Shown here piece after piece: positions 27,101 to 36,136 of a stretch of DNA of 57,809 nt. Within the stretch, counting starts at the first letter, position 1; every line of letters begins with the position of its first letter. The stretch is taken from NCBI RefSeq assembly GCF_029960785.1, contig NZ_JASBQE010000075.1, forward strand, positions 1 to 57,809, given 5' to 3'. Both the position numbers and the translations under genes were made by a program. Below the pieces are notes generated by a model. That model saw only the letters and a list, made by a program, of their open reading frames with translations, did not search any database and had not been told where the DNA came from. This DNA is from Polyangium sp. 15x6. Lineage in GTDB: Bacteria; Myxococcota_A; Polyangia; Polyangiales; Polyangiaceae.

Positions 27101-28204
27101 TCACTGGCCGATCGCGTCGGCCGCGTCCGCCTCGGCCGCGTCGATGTCCATCGCGCCCGATTCCTCGAGCAGCGCATCGAGCTCCGGATCGGCATCCTGC
27201 CCGTCCGCGCTCACGTCACCCTGATCCGGCGGCGCTTCCTCCGCGAAGCCGGCGCACATCGCGAGGTCGCCCTCGTCGGGGTTCATCGCGTCGTTGTTCG
27301 GGTTGTCATCCTTGTACGCCGTGCGCAGGCCGTCCTTGTCCCAGCATTCGTGCGCCGTGCCGAGCAGCTTCGGAGCCGGCCCGAGCGAGGCCACGGCCGC
27401 CGCGGCGCGCCCGCCTTCGCCGGCCTTCCACAGGATCCTGAGGCCGATCGCCTCCGGGCCCGGCAGATCCGGGATCACGTCGCCCACGCCCACGGCCCGG
27501 AACCGGCCGCCCATGCCCACGAGCCGCACGAGATCCGCGCCGTAATTGACCTTCTGCATCTGCGGGTCGTCCCGACGAACCACGTTCACGTAGGCGATAC
27601 GCCGGCCGCGTTTGTCGCCCTTGTGATTCGCGAACCAGAAATGGACCGACCCGTCCGCGCCCGGAGCATTGTAGAGATCACTCACGTTCGTCAGGTTCAC
27701 GTGGAACCGACCGCCGCCGGTCTTCGGGCCCTTCTTCACGAAAATGCCCGTGAGCAGCGGCTTCTTCGAGCCGTCCGTGGCCTTGCCCTGCAAGAGGTAC
27801 CGCAGCCGATCCTGCGTCATGCGTACCGCGGAGAACGTGATCTCCACGCTCTGGATCGTCTTCACCCATTGCGCGTACGCCCGGCCGTCCGCCGTCACGC
27901 CCTTGCGCGCCGGCTCGCCCTGCGCCGCCTCCTTGATGAAGCTCATCACCGCGGCGACGTCGCTGCGCGCCTTGTCGCCCTGCTTCTTGCCCTCGGCGAG
28001 CAGCGTCGCGGGGTCGCCGATTACCTCCGCGGCCGCGGCCGCGTCCGGGTCCTGCTGGATGAGATCGCCGAGGTCGACGATCTCCTCGTCGGCGATCGGA
28101 TCGGCCGAGGGCTCGGGCTCGGGATTGCCGCCGCCGCCGCAGCCGGCGAGCGCGAGGGCCGAAGAAAGGACGAGGCTCGAAAGCGTGTAACGAAGCCATT
28201 TCAT
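27101..28204 (-). CDS. Hypothetical lipoprotein cotranscribed with the metalloprotease
   Basis: A 367-residue protein. The ATG at 28204 has GGAGAG upstream and gives a lipoprotein signal peptide (SSALALAGC) followed by a Gly-rich GGGG turn. An acidic/Gln segment (about 30-75) leads to a central domain with a Lys-rich face and RFHVNLTNVSDLY, HFWFANHKGD, VNVVRRDDPQ; it reads as beta-rich. The C-terminus is very acidic (about 330-367, repeating AEADAAD). No motif identifies a function. It is 5 bp upstream of the protease gene and probably supports or is cleaved by it. Confidence 0.72.
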   Translation of the reverse strand: MKWLRYTLSSLVLSSALALAGCGGGGNPEPEPSADPIADEEIVDLGDLIQQDPDAAAAAEVIGDPATLLAEGKKQGDKARSDVAAVMSFIKEAAQGEPARKGVTADGRAYAQWVKTIQSVEITFSAVRMTQDRLRYLLQGKATDGSKKPLLTGIFVKKGPKTGGGRFHVNLTNVSDLYNAPGADGSVHFWFANHKGDKRGRRIAYVNVVRRDDPQMQKVNYGADLVRLVGMGGRFRAVGVGDVIPDLPGPEAIGLRILWKAGEGGRAAAAVASLGPAPKLLGTAHECWDKDGLRTAYKDDNPNNDAMNPDEGDLAMCAGFAEEAPPDQGDVSADGQDADPELDALLEESGAMDIDAAEADAADAIGQ

Positions 28205-28338
28205 GCCGAGATCTCTCCCTTCGATCCTCCACGCGTGGCGGAGGATCGTCATGCGACCGACGGCGGGACGCGCGCCCCTCCGGCGCGTTCTCTCACCTCG
28301 GTCGCGCTTGTAGACACCCCGGCGGGCGAAAGGGAAAA

Positions 28339-29685
28339 TCAGCGCTGCGCGCGGACCTTCACGGCGAAGAGGCCCGGGCCGTCGCCCTCGCGGAGGCCCT
28401 CGAAGTTCGCCTCGTACTGGAAGTAACGGGCCCTCGGCACGACGAGCTGCATGTCCGTGGGCGGACCCAGCGTGCCCGTCGGATCGACGAACCAACCGTC
28501 GTTCCCGTCCGGGCCCACGAACGAGGGATCGCCGTCCGCGCAGGCCGGGTCGCTGCACGTGCGCACCCGCAGCGCGAGCCGCGCCCCGCCGCGCCGATAC
28601 ATGGCCATGACCTCGTCCGGCCCGAGCGCGCGTTTCCAGATGGCGACCTCGTCGTACGTCCCCTCGGCCTGGTAGCCACCGTTGAGCAGAGCGCCGAGCG
28701 CGAAGTTGCTGCCGGTCAGGAAGATGGGGGTGTTGAATGTGGTCCCGAGCGTCGCCTCGGCGATCCCGTCGACGTAGAGCACGACCTGGCTCTGCGCGTG
28801 ACCCTTCTTGACGGCCGCGAGGTGGTGCCAGTTCCCGTCGTTGATCTGGGTCGTGCCGCAGAATGGCACGCCGTCGGACGGGTCGTCGCTGATCGACTTG
28901 AACGTGCCCGCCGCGCGGCCCTCGGGCGAGCCCGAGCCACAGGCGCTGAATGCGTCCCCGTCCGCGCAGCCGAGCCAGAGGTGCGGGCCGCCGAACCCGG
29001 TGTCGACGCCGAGGAAGACCTTGTTGACCACGCAGGTGGTGGAGGTCTTGACCCAGAGCGCCCAGGTGAAATCGCCCTCGTCGAAATCGAAGTCGTAATC
29101 ACCCATGATCGTGTCGATCGCGAGGTGCGTACTGAGTTTGTCCGCGAGACCCTGCCCGATCGGACCCTCCTCGAACGAGAGCGTCGTACCCGCGGGCGCG
29201 CTCACGACGGCGTTGCTTTTCCCGCCGGACGTATCCATCGCCGCGGCCCCCGAGGTCAGCGCGCCCATGCCGTCGAGGTGGAGCAAGAGGACATTCGCGG
29301 ACATGTCGCTCGACCCCTCCGCGTACCCCGTCTCCTTGCCCCGGGAATCCGGCAATGCCTTGATGTACGGCCCGGCCGGGGTCCACGCGAACGTGGTCCA
29401 GTCGACGTCCTCGCCCGCGTCGAAGACCCGCGAGCGGAACACGCCGTCATACGCGTCCCCCTTGAGCCGCAATCGCGCTCCGCCCCACTCCATATCCGTG
29501 AACGACCCGAGCTCGAATTCGCCCTCGAACGCGTCGTCCACGAATTCGAACGCCCCGTCCGGCAGCTCGATCGGCCCGCTCCCGCTCCCGCCGCCCGACG
29601 AGAGCGCGTCGAGATCGACGAGCGCCGAGCAGCCCAGCGTGAGGGAGGCGAGGGGGAAGAACGCCGCGAAAAGGTGCGTCTTCAT
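28339..29685 (-). CDS. LamG/concanavalin-A-like lectin-domain lipoprotein
   Basis: A 448-residue protein. The signal peptide (FFPLASLTLGC) ends with a lipobox, then a Ser/Gly spacer. The middle (about 150-365) is a jelly-roll like domain with the LamG signature: FTWALWVKTS, GNWHHLAAVKKG, QVVLYVDGIAEATLG, TYDEVAIWKRALGPDEV. It probably binds carbohydrate or protein outside the cell. The gene starts with an ATG sharing one base with the stop of the upstream PEGA-like gene (TGATG) and ends the second kinase cassette. It is thought to be surface-exposed; the ligand is unknown. Confidence 0.85.
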   Translation of the reverse strand: MKTHLFAAFFPLASLTLGCSALVDLDALSSGGGSGSGPIELPDGAFEFVDDAFEGEFELGSFTDMEWGGARLRLKGDAYDGVFRSRVFDAGEDVDWTTFAWTPAGPYIKALPDSRGKETGYAEGSSDMSANVLLLHLDGMGALTSGAAAMDTSGGKSNAVVSAPAGTTLSFEEGPIGQGLADKLSTHLAIDTIMGDYDFDFDEGDFTWALWVKTSTTCVVNKVFLGVDTGFGGPHLWLGCADGDAFSACGSGSPEGRAAGTFKSISDDPSDGVPFCGTTQINDGNWHHLAAVKKGHAQSQVVLYVDGIAEATLGTTFNTPIFLTGSNFALGALLNGGYQAEGTYDEVAIWKRALGPDEVMAMYRRGGARLALRVRTCSDPACADGDPSFVGPDGNDGWFVDPTGTLGPPTDMQLVVPRARYFQYEANFEGLREGDGPGLFAVKVRAQR

Positions 29686-30515
29686 CAGAAGGCTCCTCGA
29701 AGGCTCAAGAATCCGCCGCCGATCGTCGGGGCAAACTCGATGCGGGGCATTGCGCTCTTCTGCTCATCGCGCGACCCCGAGGTAAAATACACGACCGCCG
29801 CCGTCCCCAGGAGGACGACCGACGCGGCCGCCGTGATGTCCGCCGCCAGGAATTTCGTTCGAACGGGATCGACATCGGCCGGCGCACAGCGCGGCGCGCA
29901 CGATTCCTCGAGGTCCGATTTCGCCGAGAGCCCGAGGAGCCCGATCACGCCGGCCGCGCCGAGCCCGAGGATCCCCACGCCGCCGATCACGATCGGCGCG
30001 ATCGGCACGCCGCTCCCCTTCTCGGCGGGCTTCTCCTCCGGGGCCTTCGGCTCCTTCTTGAACGACGCCTCGATCCGCACGAGCTTGTCGCCTTCGTGCA
30101 CGATCACCTTGCGGGTCACGGGCTCCGCGCCGTCCCGCTCGAACCGGAGCACGTGCTCGCCGGGATCCATCGGCATGGCCTTGCCATCGAGCCGGTCGCG
30201 CACGAGTTTGTCGCCCTCGAACACACGCGCGTCGGCCGTCTCGTCGCCCTTCTCGTCGCGCGCCACGAGCACCACGGTCGGCAGGCTCTTCTCGATCTCG
30301 GCGAGCCACTCGGCGCAGTCTTTTTTCACCACGCGCGGGCAGTCGTTTTTCGAGCAGACGAGCGCCGCCTCCTGCGCCGCCGCCAGCTTGCCTTCCTTGC
30401 GCAGCGATTGCGTTTGCTCGTACGAGGCCACGCACTCTTTTTTCGTCGTGGCGGAGGCGGGGGCCGCGAGCGGGATCGTCGCCGCGGCCAGGAAAACAAG
30501 GGCTCGGGTCTTCAC
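29685..30515 (-). CDS. Secreted PEGA-like protein with hydrophobic C-terminal segments
   Basis: A 276-residue protein. The GTG at 30515 is preferred because GGAG lies 5 bases upstream and it forms a GTGA overlap with the kinase stop; a GTG two codons earlier has no room for the site. The signal peptide runs about 1-22 (ATIPLAAPASA). Three Cys lie in an N-terminal helical part (KKECV, VCSKNDC, DCAEW), followed by a PEGA-like beta segment (about 80-150, with MDPGEHVLRFERDG). Two hydrophobic segments (about 170-195 and 220-240) flank a Cys pair. It parallels the TPR/PEGA protein of the other cassette. Confidence 0.78.
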   Translation of the reverse strand: MKTRALVFLAAATIPLAAPASATTKKECVASYEQTQSLRKEGKLAAAQEAALVCSKNDCPRVVKKDCAEWLAEIEKSLPTVVLVARDEKGDETADARVFEGDKLVRDRLDGKAMPMDPGEHVLRFERDGAEPVTRKVIVHEGDKLVRIEASFKKEPKAPEEKPAEKGSGVPIAPIVIGGVGILGLGAAGVIGLLGLSAKSDLEESCAPRCAPADVDPVRTKFLAADITAAASVVLLGTAAVVYFTSGSRDEQKSAMPRIEFAPTIGGGFLSLRGAF

Positions 30516-31996
30516 AAACACTCCGGCTTGATGCGGCGGATCCCCTTCGCGTCGATGGTGTACGGAGGGCTGCAGCCGTCCGCGCGGGGGGCCGTTTTAC
30601 CGCTCGTCGTCGTCGCAGTCGCCGCGCCCTTCGCCGTCGGGCGCGGCGCGGCCGTCGTCGCCGTCGTCGTCGCGACGGGCGTGCTCGTGGTCGCCGCGCT
30701 CGTCTCCGGCGGCGCGGGCGCGACCGTGGGCTCGGGCGGCTTTGCAGGCGCGTTCGTCGTCGTCGCCGTGACCGTCGGCGTGACTGGCTGGATCCCTGTC
30801 GCTCGCTCCTCGCGGCCTCGATCGAGCCAGAGCACGGCCGCGACGCCGAGCGCGGCGACGAGCACGGCCGACGCGATCACCACGACCGATCGGGGCAGCG
30901 CCACCGCTTGCGGCCGATGGGGCACGGCGATCCCGGAGACCTGCGAGGATCGCATCGCCGCCACGCTCCCGGCTTCCACGCTCCCGTCGAGCGACGACAG
31001 CGGCGGCGCGTCCGTTTCCGAGAGCGACGCGTTTTCGATCGCTTGCACCTCGCGCGCGCGCCGCGTGATCCCGTCGGGCGCCACCTGCGCGAGCCACTCG
31101 CCGACCTCCCACGCGGGCGCCGGCGGCACCGCGGCTTCGAGCGCCATCGCCATCTCCCGCGCGGTCTGGAAGCGATGGGCCGGATCACGCGACAGCCCTC
31201 GCATCACCACCGCTTCGAGCTCCGGCGGCACCTCCACGCCGATCTGCTGGAGCGGCGGGATCTCGTTCATCGTCACCTGCGCGATGATCGCGAGCTCGCT
31301 GTCGCCGTTGAACAGCCTGCGCACGGCGAGCATCTCCCAGAGCACGATGGCCGCGGCGAACACGTCGACGCGCCGATCCACGGTGCTCCCGGAGCGGATC
31401 TGCTCTGGCGCCATGTACGCGTATTTCCCTTTGAGCTCGCCCTCGCGCGTCACCTGGGCGCGGCCCATCGCCTTCGCCACGCCGAAGTCGAGCACGCGTG
31501 TCGTCCCGTCGGCGCCGATGAGCACGTTCTGCGGCGACACGTCGCGGTGCACGATCCCGAGCGGCGCGCCTCGCTCGTCGACGGCCTCGTGCGCGGCGTG
31601 GAGCCCATGCAGCGTGCTCGCCATCACGCCCGAGATGATCCGGAGCGGCGGCCGCGATCGTTCGCGCTCCAAGTTCTTGAGCACGCGCGCGAGGCTCTCG
31701 CCGTGCACGTAGTCCATCACGAGGAGCAGCTCGCCGCCTTCGAAGATCACGTCGAGGATCGGCACCACGTTCGGGTGCTTGATCCGCGCGGCGAGGCGCG
31801 CCTCGTCGAGGAACATCGTCGAGAACTCGGGGTCCTTGGCGAACTGCGGGTGCAGCCGCTTGATCGCGACGGTCCGGGCGAACCCCGACGGCCCGAGCAG
31901 GCGCCCGAAATGGACCGTGGCCATGCCTCCCGACGCGATCTCGCCGTAGAGGGCGTACCGACCGACCTTGCGCACGCCCGCGTGCCCTCCTGTCAT
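30512..31996 (-). CDS. Hanks-type Ser/Thr protein kinase with a conserved Cys-bearing C-terminal tail
   Basis: A 494-residue kinase. The Gly loop is ASGGMATVHF, the ATP-binding Lys is Lys46 (VAIKR), and the catalytic and magnesium loops are HRDVSPQN and LDFGVAK; the activation segment has KGKYAYMAPEQIRSG. One membrane helix is at about 375-396. The outer tail is Thr/Ala/Pro-rich (about 400-470) and ends with CSPPYTIDAKGIRRIKPECL, a two-Cys tail that recurs on many myxobacterial kinases. The gene leads the second cassette (kinase, PEGA-like, LamG lipoprotein) with GTGA and TGATG overlaps. Confidence 0.93.
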   Translation of the reverse strand: MTGGHAGVRKVGRYALYGEIASGGMATVHFGRLLGPSGFARTVAIKRLHPQFAKDPEFSTMFLDEARLAARIKHPNVVPILDVIFEGGELLLVMDYVHGESLARVLKNLERERSRPPLRIISGVMASTLHGLHAAHEAVDERGAPLGIVHRDVSPQNVLIGADGTTRVLDFGVAKAMGRAQVTREGELKGKYAYMAPEQIRSGSTVDRRVDVFAAAIVLWEMLAVRRLFNGDSELAIIAQVTMNEIPPLQQIGVEVPPELEAVVMRGLSRDPAHRFQTAREMAMALEAAVPPAPAWEVGEWLAQVAPDGITRRAREVQAIENASLSETDAPPLSSLDGSVEAGSVAAMRSSQVSGIAVPHRPQAVALPRSVVVIASAVLVAALGVAAVLWLDRGREERATGIQPVTPTVTATTTNAPAKPPEPTVAPAPPETSAATTSTPVATTTATTAAPRPTAKGAATATTTSGKTAPRADGCSPPYTIDAKGIRRIKPECL

Positions 31997-32044
31997 GAGG
32001 CCGGTGTCACTCTAACAGACCGCGCCCTTTGGCGGCCACATCTC

Positions 32045-35000
32045 TTACCCACCCTTTTTCTGCCGCGCCTTCCAGGCCCAGAACGCCTTCGAGCTCCCGC
32101 GGCTCTTCCCCTTCGCCTTCCCGCGCGCCTTCTTCTTCGGCGCCTCGTCGAGCGTCACGAACCTCGTGGGCGCCTCGCCGCCGTGCGTTTGTCCCTCCTC
32201 GGTCAGCGACACCCGCTGAAACTCGATCCACTCCCCGCCCTTCTGGAACGAGTCCGACCGCACCTCGCAGAGCCCCGCGCGCACGAGCCCGTTCACGAGA
32301 TGCTCGAATGATCGCCGATCGAGCGCGTCGCCGAACGTCTCGCGATGCAGCCGCCCCATCGGCTGCCCGTCCTCCTCGGCGAGCGCGTCGAGGATCTTCT
32401 GGATCGCCGCCGTCTCGGCGCGGCTCGGCTCGCGGAACTTCCTGCCGACGCACTCATCGGGCGCGCACACGTCGCACACCCCGCAGGGCCTCCCGTCGTC
32501 CTCCTGGTCGCCGAAATGCCGCACCAGGTGCAGCATCCTGCACCCGTGCCCTTCGGCGTACCGGGCCATCTTGGCCAGGTCCTCCTGCTTGTGCTTGCGC
32601 TGCGCCACGTACTCGCCGAGGAAATCCTCGCTCCCCCGCCGGATCCCCCCGTCCGCGTCGAGGAGCGCGCCGCCGCTGATCCAGAGCTTCTCCAGCACCT
32701 TCTCGAACTTCTCCGGATCGGACTCCACCCGCGGCGCGAGCGCCTCCTTCGTCTGCGGCCGCGACCCGAGCGCCCCGAACAGCGCCGAGAGCAGCGCCGG
32801 ATCGGGGTAATCACGCTCGAAGAAAAACTCGTGCGTCCGCCGATCCGTGAACGAATGCATCATGATCGCCCGCGACGGCAAACCATCCCGCCCGGCGCGC
32901 CCGATCTCCTGGTAATACGCCTCCACGCTCCCGGGCAGCGCCATGTGCACGACGGTCCGCACGTTCGGTTTGTCCACTCCCATTCCGAACGCGATCGTCG
33001 CCACCACCACCTCGAGCTCTCCGGACAGGAACGCCGACTGGATCCGATCCCGCGTCCCCGTCTCCATCCCCGCGTGATACGCCGCCGCTCCGAGCTCCGA
33101 CAGCTCCTTTGCCGTCTCCTCCGCGTGCTTCCGCGTCGGCGCATACACGATTGCCGGCCGCCGCTCCTTCGGTCCGAGCAGCTTGCGCACTGCCTCCACC
33201 CTCGACGCGGGCGAGAGCTCCACCACCTCGATTCCGATATTGGTCCGCCGGAACCCGTGAATGAACCGCGCCGCCTCCGAGAGCCCGAGCTCCCGCGCGA
33301 TGTCGTCCTGCACCATCGGCGTCGCCGTCGCCGTCAGCGCCACCACCGGCGCCGGCCGGAGCGAAGGCAACCGCTGCCCCAGCATCCGGTACTCCGGCCT
33401 GAAATCGTGCCCCCAGTGCGAAATACAATGCGCCTCGTCCACGGCGACCAGCGTCGGCTTCCGCTTCGCCAGCATCTCGGGAAACCCCGGCACCCTGAGC
33501 CGCTCCGGCGCGATGAACAAGAAATCGAGCCGCCCCGCCAGATACTCCGCGCAAGCGGCCCGCGAGCTCTGCCGATCCCGCCCCGAATGAATCCGCTCCG
33601 CGGCAAACCCTTGCGCCCGGAGCTTCCCCACCTGATCTTCCATCAAAGCAATGAGGGGACTCACCACGAGCGTCGTCCCCCTTCGCGCAATACCCGGCAA
33701 TTGATAACAAAGTGACTTCCCGGCCCCCGTCGGCATCACGAGCAGCACATCCTGCCCCTCGGTCACGGCCCGACAAACTGCCTCTTGATAAGGTCGAAAT
33801 CCAGAAAATCCAAATCGCTCCCGCAAAATCTCTCCGAGCGTCGCCCCCGCCCGCACCTCCCGCCGCTCCGCCCGCGGCAGCTCCACCTGCCCTGTCGACA
33901 CACGTGCTTGTCCTGCCATACCATTCACCACCCTTGCCGAAGCGAACGCCGCCGCCGCCTTCGGCTCGACCTTTCCCATCTTCCCCCCCTCCTTCTCCTT
34001 CCGCGTGCTCTTGGCGCGAGAAGTCCGTGATTCGAGGCCTGCGGGCGTCGTGGCTTTGGAGGGCCGGGGTGGTGGGTCCTGTTGCTCGAGGGCCCGCTTT
34101 GCGGGCCCGAGTTCGGGAAAACCGCCCCGGCCCTCCAAAGCCACGACGCCCGCGGGCCGATCGTCCCCATCCTGCACCGCGCCCACCACATACTTCACAT
34201 ACGCCTCGATCCCCCGCATGAACGTCTTCAAATCCCCCTCACCCCGCGATAGCCGCGCCAATCGCGCCTCCCATTCCCCGGTCATCGCGGCGCTCTTCAC
34301 ATGCGGATGAACCTCCCCCACCAGCAAGATCCCCTTGTCCGTCGCCGCCAGACTCTTCCCCATACGGGTCACGTATTCACGCTTGATCAGCGTCTCGATG
34401 ATCGCCGCCCGCGTCGCCGGCGTCCCGAGCCCCGTGTCCTTCATCGCGTCCGACAGCTCTTTCTCCTCCACCGTCTTCCCGGCCGTCTCCATCGCGGTGA
34501 GCAGCGTCGCCTCCGTGAACCGGCTCGGCGGCTTCGTCGTCTTCTTCTCCGCTTTGGCCCCCAGCACCCGCGCCGTTTTTCCTTCCGCGAGCCCCCGCGG
34601 CAGCTTCTGCGCCTCCGCCTCCTCCTCCGCGTCGGCCCCCTCCGCCGCGCCCTTCTTTCGTTTTTTCGGCCCTTCTTTCGTACCGGCCCCCCCGAGGTCC
34701 AGCACCTTCCAGCCCACTTGCTCGACCACCGTCCCCGCCGACCGGAATCGATCCACTGCCTCGGACGACGTCACCTCCGTGATCACCGTCGTCGTCCGCT
34801 CGATCAAATCGTCGTGCCACGCCGCGAGCAGCCTCCGGCAAACCAGGTCGTAGAGCTTCTGCTCCTCCGCCGACAACGATCCGCGCGCGGCCGTCGTCGT
34901 CGGCACGATCGCGTGGTGGTCCGTCACCTTCGTATCGTCCACGAACCGCCGCCCGAGCGGCCTTTGCCCCGTCCCCGGCGCCAGAAGCCCCTGGTAATTC

Positions 35001-36052
35001 CCCTCGATCGCCTTCACCACCGAAGGAAGCGTCTGCGCCACGTCCGTCGACAGATGCCGGCTGTCCGTGCGTGGATAACTGATCAGCTTGTGCCGCTCGT
35101 AAAGCGCCTGCGCCACGTCGAGCGTCCGCTGCGCGCTCCACCCGAACAGCCGGTTTGCGTGCCGCTGCAGCTCCGTCAGATCGTACAGCAGTGGCGGCGG
35201 GATCCGGCGCGTCTCCGCCGACACCTTCGTGATCACCGCTCTGCCCCCGAGCACCCGCCGCGTGATCCGCCCCGCCTCTTCCCCGTCCGGCGGCAATCGC
35301 CGCGGTTTTTCCGGACCACCGGGTTTTTCCGGGACATCCAGCAGGATCCCCTCGTAACGCCCGTCCGGCCCGTCCGGCGCTCCTTCCGGCGCGAACGTCG
35401 CCCGCACTTCCAGGTAATCTTCCGGCACGAACGCCCGGATCGCTTGCTCGCGCTCGACCACCATCGAAAGTGTCGGCGTCTGCACCCGCCCGACCGAAAA
35501 GTCCTGCCCGAGCGACAGCGAGTAGGCCCGCGAGAGATTCATCCCGACGAGCCAGTCCGCCCGGCTCCGCCCCCGCGCCGCGTCCGCCAGCGCGTCGTAG
35601 TCCCGCGCGTCCCGGAGCTTCCGGAAGCCCATGCGGATCGCGTCCGGCGTCAGCGACGAAATCCAGAGTCGCCGCACCGGCTTCTTGCAGGCCGCGGCGT
35701 CGTAGATGTAGCGGAAGATCAGCTCGCCTTCGCGCCCGGCGTCCGTCGCGCAGACCACCCCCTCCACGTCCGCGCGGTTCAGGATCTTCTTCACCACTCC
35801 GAACTGCTTGCGCGTCTCCTCCAGCACCGAGAGCGGCCAGGTCGGCGGCAGCATGGGCAGCGTGCGCAGGTCCCAGCGCTTCCAGGCCGGGTCCATCTGG
35901 TGCGGCTGGGCGAGGGCCACGAGGTGACCGATCGCCCAGGTCACCACGTATCCGGCGCCTTCGAGCGCGCCCTCGCTCGCCTTCGTCGCGCCGAGCACGT
36001 GGGCGATGTCCCGGGCCACGGACGGCTTTTCGGCGACGACGGCGATGGTCAT
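32045..36052 (-). CDS. Fusion of DNA topoisomerase III and RecQ helicase
   Basis: A single 1,335-residue chain. The N-terminal half (1-about 625) is a type IA topoisomerase: TOPRIM acidic motif with DAGREGELIF (105-113), GRVQTPTLS (188-196), active-site Tyr326 in SYPRTDSRHLS and KVTDHHAIVPT. A roughly 110-residue linker follows. The C-terminal half (about 735-1335) is a RecQ helicase: Walker A MPTGAGKS (773-780), Walker B VDEAHCISHW, a four-Cys zinc site and a winged-helix-like C-terminus. Together they would act as a one-polypeptide dissolvasome, as Sgs1-Top3 and BLM-TOP3A do as separate proteins. The ATG at 36052 is preferred; a TTG two codons earlier is in frame. It precedes the second kinase cassette on the same strand. 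Confidence 0.95.
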   Translation of the reverse strand: MTIAVVAEKPSVARDIAHVLGATKASEGALEGAGYVVTWAIGHLVALAQPHQMDPAWKRWDLRTLPMLPPTWPLSVLEETRKQFGVVKKILNRADVEGVVCATDAGREGELIFRYIYDAAACKKPVRRLWISSLTPDAIRMGFRKLRDARDYDALADAARGRSRADWLVGMNLSRAYSLSLGQDFSVGRVQTPTLSMVVEREQAIRAFVPEDYLEVRATFAPEGAPDGPDGRYEGILLDVPEKPGGPEKPRRLPPDGEEAGRITRRVLGGRAVITKVSAETRRIPPPLLYDLTELQRHANRLFGWSAQRTLDVAQALYERHKLISYPRTDSRHLSTDVAQTLPSVVKAIEGNYQGLLAPGTGQRPLGRRFVDDTKVTDHHAIVPTTTAARGSLSAEEQKLYDLVCRRLLAAWHDDLIERTTTVITEVTSSEAVDRFRSAGTVVEQVGWKVLDLGGAGTKEGPKKRKKGAAEGADAEEEAEAQKLPRGLAEGKTARVLGAKAEKKTTKPPSRFTEATLLTAMETAGKTVEEKELSDAMKDTGLGTPATRAAIIETLIKREYVTRMGKSLAATDKGILLVGEVHPHVKSAAMTGEWEARLARLSRGEGDLKTFMRGIEAYVKYVVGAVQDGDDRPAGVVALEGRGGFPELGPAKRALEQQDPPPRPSKATTPAGLESRTSRAKSTRKEKEGGKMGKVEPKAAAAFASARVVNGMAGQARVSTGQVELPRAERREVRAGATLGEILRERFGFSGFRPYQEAVCRAVTEGQDVLLVMPTGAGKSLCYQLPGIARRGTTLVVSPLIALMEDQVGKLRAQGFAAERIHSGRDRQSSRAACAEYLAGRLDFLFIAPERLRVPGFPEMLAKRKPTLVAVDEAHCISHWGHDFRPEYRMLGQRLPSLRPAPVVALTATATPMVQDDIARELGLSEAARFIHGFRRTNIGIEVVELSPASRVEAVRKLLGPKERRPAIVYAPTRKHAEETAKELSELGAAAYHAGMETGTRDRIQSAFLSGELEVVVATIAFGMGVDKPNVRTVVHMALPGSVEAYYQEIGRAGRDGLPSRAIMMHSFTDRRTHEFFFERDYPDPALLSALFGALGSRPQTKEALAPRVESDPEKFEKVLEKLWISGGALLDADGGIRRGSEDFLGEYVAQRKHKQEDLAKMARYAEGHGCRMLHLVRHFGDQEDDGRPCGVCDVCAPDECVGRKFREPSRAETAAIQKILDALAEEDGQPMGRLHRETFGDALDRRSFEHLVNGLVRAGLCEVRSDSFQKGGEWIEFQRVSLTEEGQTHGGEAPTRFVTLDEAPKKKARGKAKGKSRGSSKAFWAWKARQKKGG
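34038..34156. repeat. Imperfect palindromic element inside the topoisomerase-RecQ linker
   Basis: Two arms of 36 bases (34038-34073 and 34121-34156) are inverted copies with only two mismatches (positions 34040 and 34070 against their partners). Between them lies an inner hairpin: GGGCCCGC and GCGGGCCC pair around TTT (34091-34108, flanked by further CTCG/CGAG). The 119-bp element is translated in frame within the fusion gene as residues about 633-672 (starting PAGVVALEGRGG and ending PSKATTPAG). The design is that of a mobile palindromic element that has inserted into coding DNA at a domain junction, as described for Rickettsia palindromic elements; it may alternatively have arisen locally. 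Confidence 0.85.
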
Positions 36053-36060
36053 GGGCAAGG

Positions 36061-36078
36061 GCCCCCGACTTCGGGGGC
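36061..36078 (-). terminator. Hairpin between the lipoprotein gene and the fusion gene
   Basis: GCCCCCG and CGGGGGC form a 7-bp stem around ACTT, in the 84-bp spacer between the stop of the minus-strand lipoprotein gene and the ATG of the fusion gene. No T-run. It may separate the two transcripts. Confidence 0.4.
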
Positions 36079-36136
36079 GCGCATCATGACAAAGGGGGCG
36101 GGGATGGGCAATCCATGCCGCGCCGGCCCGTGCGCT

